Shown in pieces: positions 26,568 to 36,530 of a stretch of 64,000 nucleotides of DNA. The stretch spans positions 62,001 to 126,000 of the forward strand of contig DWXE01000001.1 of NCBI GenBank assembly GCA_019119355.1. The letters run 5' to 3'. The DNA is from Candidatus Eisenbergiella merdigallinarum. Lineage in GTDB: Bacteria > Bacillota > Clostridia > Lachnospirales > Lachnospiraceae. A program made the position numbers and the translations under genes. The stretch's first letter is position 1. Every line of letters starts with the position of its first letter. The notes below the pieces were generated by a model. It was not told the origin of the DNA, did not search any database, and saw nothing but the letters and a program-made list of their open reading frames with translations.

Positions 26568-27540
26568 AGGTGTGAAAATCGCGTTGATCGCCTCCGGATC
26601 CGCCCTCGTTCTCGGCGGGATCCTGCTGGGCGCCGGAGTCAGCCTGGGAGGCTCGCCGTCCTTTTACCTGGATGAGCAGGGGCTGCACGTGAAGGAAAAC
26701 ACGCAGATCGTTCCGAAGGAAAATTACGCGATGGAGGCCACGAAGACCGGAGCGGTCCGGAAGCTGACCCTGAATCTGGTGGACGCGGATGTGCAGATCG
26801 TCTCCGGGGACGAATGGAGCGTGGAATACGAACTGGACGGGCAGCGGCTGGAGCCGGTCTACCGGTTTGAGGACGGAGAGCTGACGCTGGAAGAAGGGGA
26901 GTACGATTACAGCGGACAGTCGGCGGCTTCCTTCGAAATCGGAGGACGCTGGTGGCAGAACGTATCCTCCGGCTCCTGCGATCCCCACGTCAAAATTACG
27001 GTGCCGGACGGCGGAAGCCTTGAGGAAGTATCCATCGACACCCGGTACGGGGATGTGGAAATCGAGCGGAATCTTCGCGCGAAAACCGCCCGGATCGACG
27101 CCAAAGACGGCAGTGTCAGAATGGACGGCTGGAACGGGGACGAGCTGGAGCTGAACCTGGAATACGGTTCCCTGACTGCGGGAGAGCTGAACGGGGCGAA
27201 CGTGACCGTTGACAACGAAAACGGGGCGATCCGGATCGGCGCGCTGAAGGTGGATACGGCGGATCTTAGGATGGAATACGGGGAGCTGACCGCGGATGTG
27301 GAAAGGGCGAAGAGCGTGGATGTGGAGAACGAAAACGGCAACGTCACCCTCTATCTGGTGGGCGGCGTGGACAGCTTCGGAGTAAACCTCCATACGGACT
27401 ACGGAATGATCCGCACGCCGGAGGGAACCGTCAGGTCGGACGATTACGACGGCAGCAGCGATTATATCCGGGCCGAAGGGGATGCGGCCGCGGTTCGGGT
27501 CTATACGGATTACGGCGATATCCGGATCCGGGAAAAGTAA
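26557..27540 (+). CDS. DUF4097-family beta-repeat protein, membrane anchored
   Basis: The protein has 327 residues. One N-terminal membrane segment (about 7-29, VKIALIASGSALVLGGILL) precedes a long right-handed beta-repeat domain. The repeats alternate short strands with Asn/Asp/Glu turns, for example DTRYGDVEIERN, ENGAIRIGALK, LRMEYGELTADV and LHTDYGMIRT. This matches the DUF4097 (YvlB/LiaG-like) family, often tied to envelope stress and to a coupled membrane protein. The domain is predicted to face outward. A large hairpin follows the gene. Confidence 0.85.
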   Translation: MKNKGVKIALIASGSALVLGGILLGAGVSLGGSPSFYLDEQGLHVKENTQIVPKENYAMEATKTGAVRKLTLNLVDADVQIVSGDEWSVEYELDGQRLEPVYRFEDGELTLEEGEYDYSGQSAASFEIGGRWWQNVSSGSCDPHVKITVPDGGSLEEVSIDTRYGDVEIERNLRAKTARIDAKDGSVRMDGWNGDELELNLEYGSLTAGELNGANVTVDNENGAIRIGALKVDTADLRMEYGELTADVERAKSVDVENENGNVTLYLVGGVDSFGVNLHTDYGMIRTPEGTVRSDDYDGSSDYIRAEGDAAAVRVYTDYGDIRIREK

Positions 27541-27577
27541 AGCCGAATGCCCTGCGGAAGGGAATTTTCCTGTCATA

Positions 27578-27635
27578 GAACAAGCGCCGCCGTTTTGCGG
27601 ATGAGAAAATCATCGCAAAGCGGCGGCGTTTGTTC
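27578..27635. terminator. Large hairpin after the DUF4097 gene
   Basis: GAACAAGCGCCGCCG at the left and CGGCGGCGTTTGTTC at the right pair with one wobble; TTTGCG/CGCAAA and ATGA/TCAT extend the stem to a GAAAA loop. The 28-bp imperfect stem could terminate in either direction. It also overlaps the short minus-strand remnant at 27610-27663. Confidence 0.65.
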
Positions 27636-27663
27636 GGTCTATCTGTTCCTGGGTGTAATCCAT
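27610..27663 (-). pseudogene. Possible 5' remnant of a mobile-element primase/toprim-like gene
   Basis: A minus-strand ATG at 27663, with GAGGT ten bases upstream, encodes MDYTQEQIDRTNAAALR and then stops inside the large hairpin. The opening resembles the start of CHC2 zinc-finger/toprim proteins found on integrative elements of Lachnospiraceae (pattern xTxEQIxRAN). The fragment has 17 codons, so the assignment is tentative. Confidence 0.3.
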
Positions 27664-27686
27664 AATTGATACCTCGCTTTCTGCGA

Positions 27687-27715
27687 TTGAATTGTTCATG
27701 GCTTTGAAGTAAAAT
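27687..27715 (+). promoter_or_regulatory. Promoter of the frameshifted gene at 27755
   Basis: TTGAAT (27687-27692), 17 bases, TAAAAT (27710-27715). Confidence 0.5.
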
Positions 27716-27754
27716 GAAAGTTAAGAAATCGGCAATTAAGGAGGAGAATTAAAA

Positions 27755-28350
27755 ATGAAAAAGGAACTTCTGGTATTTACAGGTATTATTTGCCTCTCTG
27801 CGATCCTTTTCGGCCGTGCCGGCAATGCTGATGGAATTTCCTTAAACAGGGAACAAACAAATCAGGATGTGATTTTCAGTTCCGAAGAAAGGTCATTAAA
27901 AAATAGCGTCGCTGAAAATCAAAGTAAGGAAGAAATTTCCAGGATAGTCGATGCTGACGAACTGGAAACTGCATTTGGCATTTCAATTTCTCTGCCTCAA
28001 AATAGAAACTGGATTTCCGATTGTGAATATTATTTGACAGATGAAAATAATTTGCAAATTACATACTATGATTCTATAGCTGATTCAAATTGTATAGTGT
28101 TAGTGCCAAAAATGAAAAACCTGTTTTGCCGGAAAACGAATATAATGAAGACCTGACTGAGTTTTGGGAAGGAAAAACGATTGCAAATCAAACGATTACT
28201 GTCAAGGTACAACATGAAAAAGATAACGGTAGCGCAGTACTTGCAACCTGGGAATATGGAGAATATCAATTTGCAATAACAGGGAATGCAATAGAGAATG
28301 TTGATTGCATTCCTAAAGTTGCGCTGAACATTATCAATCATTTGACTTAA
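27755..28350 (+). pseudogene. Frameshifted exported protein, DUF4367-like
   Basis: The first frame (27755-28156) starts after AAGGAGGAG with MKKELLVFTGIICLSAILF, a signal peptide, and continues to DSNCIV. After about 28100 the expected protein continues in another frame: SAKNEKPVLPENEYNEDLTEFW through LATWEYGEYQFAITG to a stop at 28350. Both halves together resemble the DUF4367 domain found in small exported or anti-sigma-linked proteins (ELETAFGISISLPQN, YYDSIADS). One small indel near 28095-28105 would rejoin them. It is either a real pseudogene or a sequencing error. The region is AT-rich compared with its flanks. Confidence 0.7.
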
Positions 28351-28356
28351 ATACAG

Positions 28357-28449
28357 CATGAAACACCCGAAGAATGTTGTATCAGTGAGGTCTGTGAAGA
28401 AACGGGACTTGTGGAGGTAATTGCCTTTTGCTTATCAAAAATAGAATGA
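28357..28449 (+). pseudogene. NUDIX hydrolase remnant
   Basis: The frame from 28357 reads HETPEECCISEVCEETGL and then VEVIAFCLSKIE before a stop at 28447-28449. This matches the second half of a NUDIX box (ExxxREVxEETGL), with Ser replacing the Arg. There is no start codon or glycine half of the box, so only an internal scrap of a gene remains, squeezed between the frameshifted gene and the methyltransferase. Confidence 0.5.
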
Positions 28450-29216
28450 TAGATAATGGAAAGGGATTTGATTGGGGAAAAGTGTCCTCTGAATATGCAA
28501 AATATCGGGATATTTACCCAAAAGAATTTTATCAAAAAATTCTTGACTTAGGATTGTGCAAAGATGGGCAAAAAGTTTTAGATCTCGGTACGGGAACGGG
28601 GGTTCTTCCGAGAAATATGTATTCTTATGGGGCAAAATGGACAGGTACGGATATTTCGGAAGAACAAATTCAGCAGGCAAAAAAGTTATCTAAGGGAATG
28701 GATATTGATTATTTTGTAGAAGCAACAGAAAACCTGGATTTTCCGGAAGAAACTTTTGATGTTATTACCGCGTGTCAATGCTTTTGGTATTTCGACCATA
28801 AAAATGTCGTGTCAAACTTGTATCGAATGTTAAAATCCAATGGTAAATTGCTGGTTTTGTACATGGCATGGCTTCCCTATGAAGATAAAATAGCCGGAAA
28901 AAGTGAAGAGCTTGTCTTGAAATATAGCCCGAACTGGAGCGGCGCAGGGGAGACGTTCCATCCAATTCAAGTTCCAGATTGTTATGAATTGTGTTTTGAT
29001 GTGCTTTACCGGGAAGAATACCTTTTGAATGTGCATTTTTCCAGAGAGACATGGAATGGAAGAATGAAAGCCTGTCGTGGTGTAGGAGCTTCACTTTCTA
29101 AAGAAGAATTGAAAGAATGGGAGGCTGAACATCGAAAAATGCTTTCAGAAATAGCACCGGAAGAATTTGATATTAAGCATTATGCAGCACTTGTTGAACT
29201 GCAATCTCGAAAGTAA
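28428..29216 (+). CDS. Class I SAM-dependent methyltransferase
   Basis: The protein has 262 residues from TTG 28428 (GGAGG ten bases upstream) or 256 from ATG 28446 (MIDNGKGFDWG), which resembles the usual family start. SAM-binding motif I is VLDLGTGTGVLPRN and motif II is WTGTDISEEQ; the motif IV region is FDVITACQCFWYFD. The substrate is unknown. The gene is AT-rich with codon use (AAA, GAA, TTT, ATT) unlike the GC-rich flanks, so it was probably acquired. The start overlaps a NUDIX scrap. Confidence 0.82.
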   Translation: MLIKNRMIDNGKGFDWGKVSSEYAKYRDIYPKEFYQKILDLGLCKDGQKVLDLGTGTGVLPRNMYSYGAKWTGTDISEEQIQQAKKLSKGMDIDYFVEATENLDFPEETFDVITACQCFWYFDHKNVVSNLYRMLKSNGKLLVLYMAWLPYEDKIAGKSEELVLKYSPNWSGAGETFHPIQVPDCYELCFDVLYREEYLLNVHFSRETWNGRMKACRGVGASLSKEELKEWEAEHRKMLSEIAPEEFDIKHYAALVELQSRK

Positions 29217-29243
29217 ATAAATTCTGGACACGCAATATGGTGC

Positions 29244-29276
29244 GGGCGGGCGGCGGTCAGCCGCCTCCTCCCGCCC
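29244..29276. terminator. GC-rich hairpin between convergent genes
   Basis: GGGCGGG (29244-29250) pairs with CCCGCCC (29270-29276), with inner GGCGG/CCGCC. It separates the methyltransferase from ktrA. No U-run on either side. Confidence 0.45.
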
Positions 29277-29288
29277 GGGCGATCCGGA

Positions 29289-29960
29289 CTACAGGTCCGC
29301 TTCGAAGCGGTCCATCTTGTCGATCTTGCCGATGACCACGATCACGTCCCCTTCATTCAGGCGGTAATCCGGCTGCACCTCGATGGTGGTGGTGTGTCCG
29401 CTCTCGATGGCGATCACGTTGAGCTTGTATTTCTTGCGGATTCCGTATTCCTCGATGGTTTTTCCCACCAGCCTGCCGGAAACCCTGATCTGCCGGATTT
29501 CCACGCTGTTGTCCAGGGAAACGTAGTCCAGGAAATTGTTGGAAATCAGCCGCTTCCCGAGGCGGACGGCCATATCCCTTTCCGGATAGACCACCTTTGC
29601 GCCCAGCTTTTCCAGAACGGCGCCCTGTTCGGCGGTGAGCGCCTTGGCGATCACGTTGGGGATGCCCATCTCCACCACGCACATGGTGGTGAGAATGCCC
29701 GTATCCATCTTTTCTCCGATGCAGACGATGACGGTGTCGCAGTTCTGGATGCCCACTTCCCTGAGGGTATCCGCGCTGAGTTCGTCCAGAACATAGGCGT
29801 AATCCGTATACTGGCGCAGTTCCTTGACTTTCGCCTCGCTTTTGTCGATGACGATCACTTCTTTTCCCGCTTTGGCCAGAGTGATGGCAAGGGCGGTTCC
29901 AAACCGTCCGAGCCCGATGACGCCGAAGGACTCGGATTCATTTTTCTTTCTGTTCAGCAT
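29289..29960 (-). CDS. ktrA: Potassium uptake regulatory subunit KtrA (TrkA family)
   Basis: Cytosolic gating ring of the Ktr potassium channel. The protein has 223 residues: an RCK_N Rossmann domain with FGVIGLGRFGTALA (13-26) and the acidic residue in VIVIDKSE, then an RCK_C domain from about 140 (IRQIRVSGRLVGKTIEEYG). Binding of NAD(H)/ATP and c-di-AMP is known for the family; the latter is not demonstrable here. It lies 46 bp downstream of ktrB on the same strand and is its natural partner. Confidence 0.93.
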   Translation of the reverse strand: MLNRKKNESESFGVIGLGRFGTALAITLAKAGKEVIVIDKSEAKVKELRQYTDYAYVLDELSADTLREVGIQNCDTVIVCIGEKMDTGILTTMCVVEMGIPNVIAKALTAEQGAVLEKLGAKVVYPERDMAVRLGKRLISNNFLDYVSLDNSVEIRQIRVSGRLVGKTIEEYGIRKKYKLNVIAIESGHTTTIEVQPDYRLNEGDVIVVIGKIDKMDRFEADL

Positions 29961-30006
29961 GACGATATGAAATCCTTTCTTTTCTCAATGATATGGATGG
30001 ACGAAA

Positions 30007-31308
30007 TCAGCCGATGGTTACCGATTCCTGCGTGTAGCGGGCTCTCGGCTCGGGATGATCGATCCACATGGAAACCAGCGTAAAGGCGCCCAGCCTTCCG
30101 GTATACATCACCAGGATGATGACCAGCTTTCCGGCTACGGACAGCCCCGGAGTGATGCCCGTGGACAGCCCCACGGTGCCGAAGGCGGATACGACTTCAA
30201 ACAGGAGCTGGAGGAAGGTGCAGCCCGGCTCCAGCAGGCACATCACGAAAGTCGCCGCGAAAACCACGCCCAGAGACAAAACGGTTACGATGTGGGCTTT
30301 CGACAGATTTTCCGGCGCGATGCTTCTGCGGAAGGAGCTCAAAGGCCGTTTGACGAAGATGCTTCTGACGTTCTGAACGACCACGAAAAAAGTGCTGGTC
30401 TTGATTCCGCCGCCCGTGGATCCGGGAGAAGCGCCGATGAACATCAGAATGCACAGCGCGAACAGCCCGGCGTCCGAGAAGTCCCCGATGGCGTAGGTGG
30501 AAAATCCGGCGGTCCTGGAGGAAACGCTCTGGAAGAAGGCGCCCAGCCAGGAGATGTCCTCGGTCGCCTTCAAAAGCAGGGTGCCCGCTGCGATGAGGAT
30601 CAGGCTGGTGGAGATGACCACCTTGGAGTGCAGGGTGAGCTTTCGGAAGCGCTTCTGTTTCAGCACGTCCAGAATGACCAGAAAACCGATGCCGCCGAAG
30701 AAGATCAGGCCGCTGGTGGTCAGGTTCAAAAGCAGGTTGTCCTGATAGGGGATCAGGTTGCGCAGCCCTCCCAGAATATCGAAGCCGGAATTGTTGAAGG
30801 CGGCGACGGAGTGGAAGAGGCTGATTCCCAGCGCGTGCGCGAAAGGATAGTCCCGGATGAAGACGAAAAAGCTCAGGACGGCTCCCGTCAGCTCAAAAAA
30901 CAGAGTCATGAACAAAACGGCGCGGATCAGGCGGATGATTCCGCTGAAGCTGTCCACGTTCAGCGCTTCTTTCGCCAGCAGGCGACCGCGGATGCCGACG
31001 CGCCTGCCCGCGGCCAGAATCAGGCCCACGCCCACGGAGGTGACGCCCAGGCCGCCGATCTGGATCAGAACGGCCACCACGGCCTGTCCGAAGGGCGTGA
31101 AATGATCGGCCACATCGATGGCGATCAGCCCGGTCACGCAGACCGCGCTGGTGGAAGTGAACAGCGCGTCCACGAAGGACACGCCCGCGTCCGGCCGGAC
31201 GGAAACCGGGAGCATTAAGACGGCCGCCCCCGCCAGGATCACCAGCGCGAAGCCCAGGGCGATCAGGCGGCCGGGAGGCATTTTTTTCAGAAAGTTTATA
31301 AACAACAT
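30007..31308 (-). CDS. ktrB: Potassium transporter membrane subunit KtrB (TrkH family)
   Basis: The protein has 433 residues with eight or more membrane segments and four pore repeats. Selectivity filter glycines are visible in SAVCVTGLIA, NNSGFDILG, SRTAGFSTY and FGTVGLSTG. The start may be M1 or the internal MPPGRLIAL ten codons later; neither has an ideal ribosome binding site. Together with ktrA it forms a complete Ktr system. The gene lies 24 bp after a small hypothetical gene that owns the upstream promoter. Confidence 0.94.
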   Translation of the reverse strand: MLFINFLKKMPPGRLIALGFALVILAGAAVLMLPVSVRPDAGVSFVDALFTSTSAVCVTGLIAIDVADHFTPFGQAVVAVLIQIGGLGVTSVGVGLILAAGRRVGIRGRLLAKEALNVDSFSGIIRLIRAVLFMTLFFELTGAVLSFFVFIRDYPFAHALGISLFHSVAAFNNSGFDILGGLRNLIPYQDNLLLNLTTSGLIFFGGIGFLVILDVLKQKRFRKLTLHSKVVISTSLILIAAGTLLLKATEDISWLGAFFQSVSSRTAGFSTYAIGDFSDAGLFALCILMFIGASPGSTGGGIKTSTFFVVVQNVRSIFVKRPLSSFRRSIAPENLSKAHIVTVLSLGVVFAATFVMCLLEPGCTFLQLLFEVVSAFGTVGLSTGITPGLSVAGKLVIILVMYTGRLGAFTLVSMWIDHPEPRARYTQESVTIG

Positions 31309-31332
31309 GATGGTTTTGATTCCTCGCTTATC

Positions 31333-31791
31333 TCAGATGGATGGAAAAGAAACGGCGAAAAGGGCGGCGCGTTTCTTCCCGTCCTTCTTTTTCTGGCAGA
31401 AGAGCTCCTTCAGGATGCGCGGGGGAACCGCGGCCTCAGGGGAAAGCCGGAACGAACGTTTCCGCGCGACCGGAGGAACCGCGAACCGGACGATAAAAAG
31501 AAAGCCAGCCCACAGCGCGGATAAGCGCGCAGGTCTGGAGGAAGCTTCGGAACAGGGAAAGAAAGCCGGGGCGCAGGGGGAAAAGCCGGACTGCCCGGGC
31601 CGGAAAGCGGGGGATCCGGTTTCTGCCGCCGTCCCGGGAACATCCGCAACCGCGGGGCCGTCCACCGCCGTTGGCAGGGATGCCAGATCGATGAGCGTGC
31701 AGCCTGTGGATAAAATTAAGAAAAAGAAAAGCAAAAATGGGAAGACCCTGGCCTGATGCCGGTCCGCCCATAACGCGCGCGCCTGTTTCAA
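31333..31791 (-). CDS. Hypothetical protein upstream of ktrB (TTG start)
   Basis: I do not recognise this protein. About 152 residues if translation starts at TTG 31791, which has a perfect AGGAGG eight bases upstream. It opens MKQARALWADRHQ, then a hydrophobic segment VFPFLLFFFLILSTGC that may be a signal peptide or lipobox (STGC). A low-complexity Ser/Pro/Ala stretch, a second hydrophobic patch LWAGFLFIV and a basic C-terminus follow. A sigma-A promoter stands just upstream. The middle looks poorly constrained, so the real product may be shorter or the frame disrupted. It might equally be part of a long ktrB leader. Confidence 0.42.
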   Translation of the reverse strand: MKQARALWADRHQARVFPFLLFFFLILSTGCTLIDLASLPTAVDGPAVADVPGTAAETGSPAFRPGQSGFSPCAPAFFPCSEASSRPARLSALWAGFLFIVRFAVPPVARKRSFRLSPEAAVPPRILKELFCQKKKDGKKRAALFAVSFPSI

Positions 31792-31827
31792 CTGATTTTC
31801 CTCCTGTGTCGCTCTGAGCACGTCTAC

Positions 31828-31856
31828 AACATAACATTCCGGCGGCGCTTTGTCAA
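31828..31856 (-). promoter_or_regulatory. Promoter of the ktr unit
   Basis: On the minus strand TTGACA (31851-31856), 17 bases, TATGTT (31828-31833). It precedes the TTG-start gene and probably drives ktrB and ktrA as well. Confidence 0.7.
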
Positions 31857-31918
31857 CCGAAGGAACGGAAAAGCAAAATTAGCCAAAAAGAAGAAACAAA
31901 ATTTGTGAAAATAGCGGA

Positions 31919-31947
31919 TTTACAAGCGAGAAAAGGAGGGATAAAAT
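31919..31947 (+). promoter_or_regulatory. Promoter of the sucrose operon
   Basis: TTTACA (31919-31924), 17 bases, TAAAAT (31942-31947). Operator 1 begins 12 bases after the -10, so it covers the start of transcription. Confidence 0.65.
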
Positions 31948-31958
31948 AAAGGCACAAT

Positions 31959-31974
31959 ATGAGAACGATCTCAT
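31959..31974 (+). promoter_or_regulatory. LacI-type operator 1 of sucrose operon
   Basis: ATGAGAACGATCTCAT has symmetrical ATGAGA/TCTCAT arms around a central CG, the form used by LacI-family repressors. Confidence 0.7.
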
Positions 31975-32013
31975 ATATAAATACCGATAAATATATGAGA
32001 TCTTCGAAAATAA

Positions 32014-33978
<1,965 letters not shown>

Positions 33979-34018
33979 GGCGGAGCGGCTTTGCGGCGCC
34001 GGGGAAGCGGAGGTATTT

Positions 34019-35503
34019 ATGAACGAAAAGGGCATGGATCTGGTGGAAGCGATCCGAAGGGAAGAGGAGGCGCGCTTCCCCATGGTAAAGGAGGACCCCT
34101 GGCGGCTGCGGTTTCACCTGATGCCGCCCGTGGGCTGGCTCAACGATCCCAACGGCCTGTGCCAGGCGGACGGAATCTATCATGTATTTTTCCAGTACGC
34201 TCCCTTCGATCCCGAAGGAGGGACGAAGGTATGGGGGCACTACGAAAGCGCGGACCTGCTGAACTGGAGGTACTGCGGGACGCCTCTGGTGACGGACGAA
34301 CCCTTCGACCGCGACGGGGTATATTCCGGCTGCGCCTGGGCGCAGGAAGACGGGATTTCCCTCTTCTATACCGGAAACGTGAAGCACAGGGGGGATTACG
34401 ATTACATCCTTTCCGGACGGGAGGCCGTGGTGGCGGCGGCCCGCAGCCGGGACGGGATCCGGTTCGAAAAGAACCCGCGCCCCCTTCTGACCCAAAAGGA
34501 TTTTCCGGAGTCCTATACCCTGCACGTCCGCGATCCGAAGATTTGCCGCCGGGATCAGGTTTACTATATGGTGCTGGGCGGCAGGAAAAAGAGCGGGGCC
34601 GGCGCGGCGCTCCTGTACGAAAGCCAGGATCTGGAGCGCTGGTCTTTGAAACGGGAGCTGGAAACGGAAACGCCCTTCGGCTATATGTGGGAATGTCCGG
34701 ATCTGTTCGAAACCGGAGGCGGCTGGTTCCTTTCCGTGTCCCCCCAGGGGCTCGTCCGGGGAAAGTACGAATCCCAGAACGTCTATACGGCCGGATGGTT
34801 TTCGGTGAAGGGAGATTTCCGGGGGAACTGCCGCCTGGAAGGGTTTACGGAATGGGATAAGGGGTTCGATTTCTATGCGCCCCAGACGTTCCGGGACGAA
34901 TCGGGAAGGACGATCCTCATCGGCTGGGCCGGGCTGCCGGACATCCGGGACGAGTATGAAAACCCCACGGCGCAGCGGGGATGGCAGCACGCCCTCACCG
35001 TTCCCAGGCAGATTTCGGAAAAAGACGGGGAGCTCCTGTCCTTTCCGGTGCGCGAAATCGACCTCCTGCGGAAAGACGGGAGGGAACTGACGGGCCGGAC
35101 GCAGTTCGCGGCGCCGGAGGCCTTCGATCTGGAGATCGATCTGGAGGAAGGGGCTGATTTCCTCTCCGTTTCCATTGCGGAAGGGCTCACATTCCGCTAT
35201 AATGGCAGGGAGACGGAGCTCTCCTTTCAGCGGGGCGGGGAGAACGCCGGGTTTTCGGGCATCGGCAGGGGAAGGGGAACGCGCAGAGCGCTGACCTCTG
35301 GCCTGCGCAGCGTTCGGATTCTGGCGGATACCTCCATGGTGGAGATTTTCCTCGACCGGGGACGGCAGGTTTTTACCGCCCGCTATTATCCGGAAGGGGA
35401 AGGCAGAACGGTCCGCGTGTCCGGAAGCGTCCGTCGGATGACCTGCTGGGACATGGACGCCATGCGGGTGGATTACGGAGGAATGGATGGAACAGAGATA
35501 TGA
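34019..35503 (+). CDS. scrB: Sucrose-6-phosphate hydrolase (GH32)
   Basis: Cleaves sucrose-6-phosphate made by the PTS to glucose-6-phosphate and fructose. The protein has 494 residues. GH32 landmarks are all present: the nucleophile D43 in WLNDPNG, the transition-state RDP motif at 171-173, and the acid/base E225 in WECPDLF. The five-blade propeller is followed by a beta-sandwich domain. There is no signal peptide, as expected for an enzyme acting on an internal phosphorylated sugar. The start has GGAGGTATTT. A fructokinase is not encoded in the window. Confidence 0.95.
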   Translation: MNEKGMDLVEAIRREEEARFPMVKEDPWRLRFHLMPPVGWLNDPNGLCQADGIYHVFFQYAPFDPEGGTKVWGHYESADLLNWRYCGTPLVTDEPFDRDGVYSGCAWAQEDGISLFYTGNVKHRGDYDYILSGREAVVAAARSRDGIRFEKNPRPLLTQKDFPESYTLHVRDPKICRRDQVYYMVLGGRKKSGAGAALLYESQDLERWSLKRELETETPFGYMWECPDLFETGGGWFLSVSPQGLVRGKYESQNVYTAGWFSVKGDFRGNCRLEGFTEWDKGFDFYAPQTFRDESGRTILIGWAGLPDIRDEYENPTAQRGWQHALTVPRQISEKDGELLSFPVREIDLLRKDGRELTGRTQFAAPEAFDLEIDLEEGADFLSVSIAEGLTFRYNGRETELSFQRGGENAGFSGIGRGRGTRRALTSGLRSVRILADTSMVEIFLDRGRQVFTARYYPEGEGRTVRVSGSVRRMTCWDMDAMRVDYGGMDGTEI

Positions 35504-36374
35504 ACGGATCAGGCAGATCCGGGACCGGGAAGAGCTGCGCCAAAGCTTTGACGGTCTGGCCGGAAGGGTGTTCGGCCTGTCCTTTGAAAACTGGTATCGG
35601 GAAGGGTTCTGGTCGGAGCGTTACATCCCGTATGTGATGGCGGAGGGAAACCGGGTGCTGTCCTGCGCGGCGGCGAACCGGATGGATTTCGAGCTGGACG
35701 GGGAGAGGAAGCGTCTGGTGCAGATCGGCACCGTGATGACGGACCCGGCGCACCGGAACCGGGGGCTGGCGTCGCGCCTGATCGAAGGGATCGTGGAGGA
35801 GTGGAAGGGCTCCTGCGACGGGATCTATCTGTTCGCCAACGATAAGGCGCTGGACTTCTATCCCCGGTTCGGGTTTCGCCGGGAAACGGAAACGCGGCTG
35901 ACCCGCCCCGCCGGGGCCGGGAGGAGCTGCCGGGGGGACTTCGAAAAGCTGGACATGGACCTGCCGGAATGCCGGAAGCTGGTGCTGGACCGCTACCGCC
36001 TTCCCCATCCCTACGCCGCTCTCTCCATGCGGGAAAACGAAGGGCTTTTGATGTTCTACTGCGCTGGGGTGTTGAAGGACTGCGTTTACTATTCCGGATC
36101 TCTGGATCTGGTCTGCGTCGCCTGGCAGGAAGGGGATACCCTCTTTTGCGACGATCTCTTCGGATCCTGCCGGCGCCCGCTGCACGGGGCGCTGGATGCG
36201 GTGGAGGGAATCGGAAACAGGATTTCCCGGATCGTCCTGGGATTCACCCCGCAGGACGCGGGCGGATTCGGGGAGGAGGCTGTGGGGGACGACGACGCGC
36301 TGTTTTTCTACGGAAGCCGGAAGACTCCGTTTGCGGGCCGCCCCCTGCGTTTTCCGGCTCTGTCCCATGCCTGA
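35487..36374 (+). CDS. GNAT-family N-acetyltransferase
   Basis: The protein has 295 residues. The acetyl-CoA loop is HRNRGLASRLIEG (about 85-97), preceded by the strand LVQIGTVMTDPA and followed by YLFANDKALDFYPRFGF. The C-terminal half resembles the two-domain acetyltransferases of the Eis-like group, but with little conservation. It overlaps scrB by 17 bases and has its own AGGAGG, so it is expressed with the sucrose operon although no link with sucrose is evident. The acceptor is unknown. A clear terminator follows. Confidence 0.86.
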   Translation: MEQRYERIRQIRDREELRQSFDGLAGRVFGLSFENWYREGFWSERYIPYVMAEGNRVLSCAAANRMDFELDGERKRLVQIGTVMTDPAHRNRGLASRLIEGIVEEWKGSCDGIYLFANDKALDFYPRFGFRRETETRLTRPAGAGRSCRGDFEKLDMDLPECRKLVLDRYRLPHPYAALSMRENEGLLMFYCAGVLKDCVYYSGSLDLVCVAWQEGDTLFCDDLFGSCRRPLHGALDAVEGIGNRISRIVLGFTPQDAGGFGEEAVGDDDALFFYGSRKTPFAGRPLRFPALSHA

Positions 36375-36412
36375 AGAGAATATAAACAAATATTTCCATT
36401 CTCTCAAGTTAT

Positions 36413-36445
36413 AAAGACCATACCGAAAGGATATGGTCTTTTTTT
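36413..36445 (+). terminator. Terminator of the sucrose/GNAT unit
   Basis: AAAGACCATA (36413-36422) and TATGGTCTTT (36432-36441) form a perfect stem with a nine-base loop and a run of seven T. Confidence 0.9.
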
Positions 36446-36454
36446 GGGTTTCGG

Positions 36455-36483
36455 TTGAAAAAGAAACAGCGGTACGTTAAACT
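36455..36483 (+). promoter_or_regulatory. Promoter of leuB
   Basis: TTGAAA (36455-36460), 17 bases, TAAACT (36478-36483). The leader to leuB is short (about 40 nt), and no T-box or leucine-rich leader peptide was found in it. Confidence 0.6.
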
Positions 36484-36530
36484 GGAAGATAACAGTTGCC
36501 CTGCGGGGCGGGAAAAGGAGTGGTTGAAAG

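Noticed and set aside
30055-31218. 387-codon plus-strand frame over ktrB
   Set aside because: It is the mirror of a clear TrkH-family gene; composition is low-complexity Gln/Asp/Arg with no domain.
36375-36530. Possible T-box or leucine attenuator before leuB
   Set aside because: The only hairpin is a simple terminator next to the GNAT stop; the leuB promoter lies after it, and no T-box sequence or leucine codon run is present.
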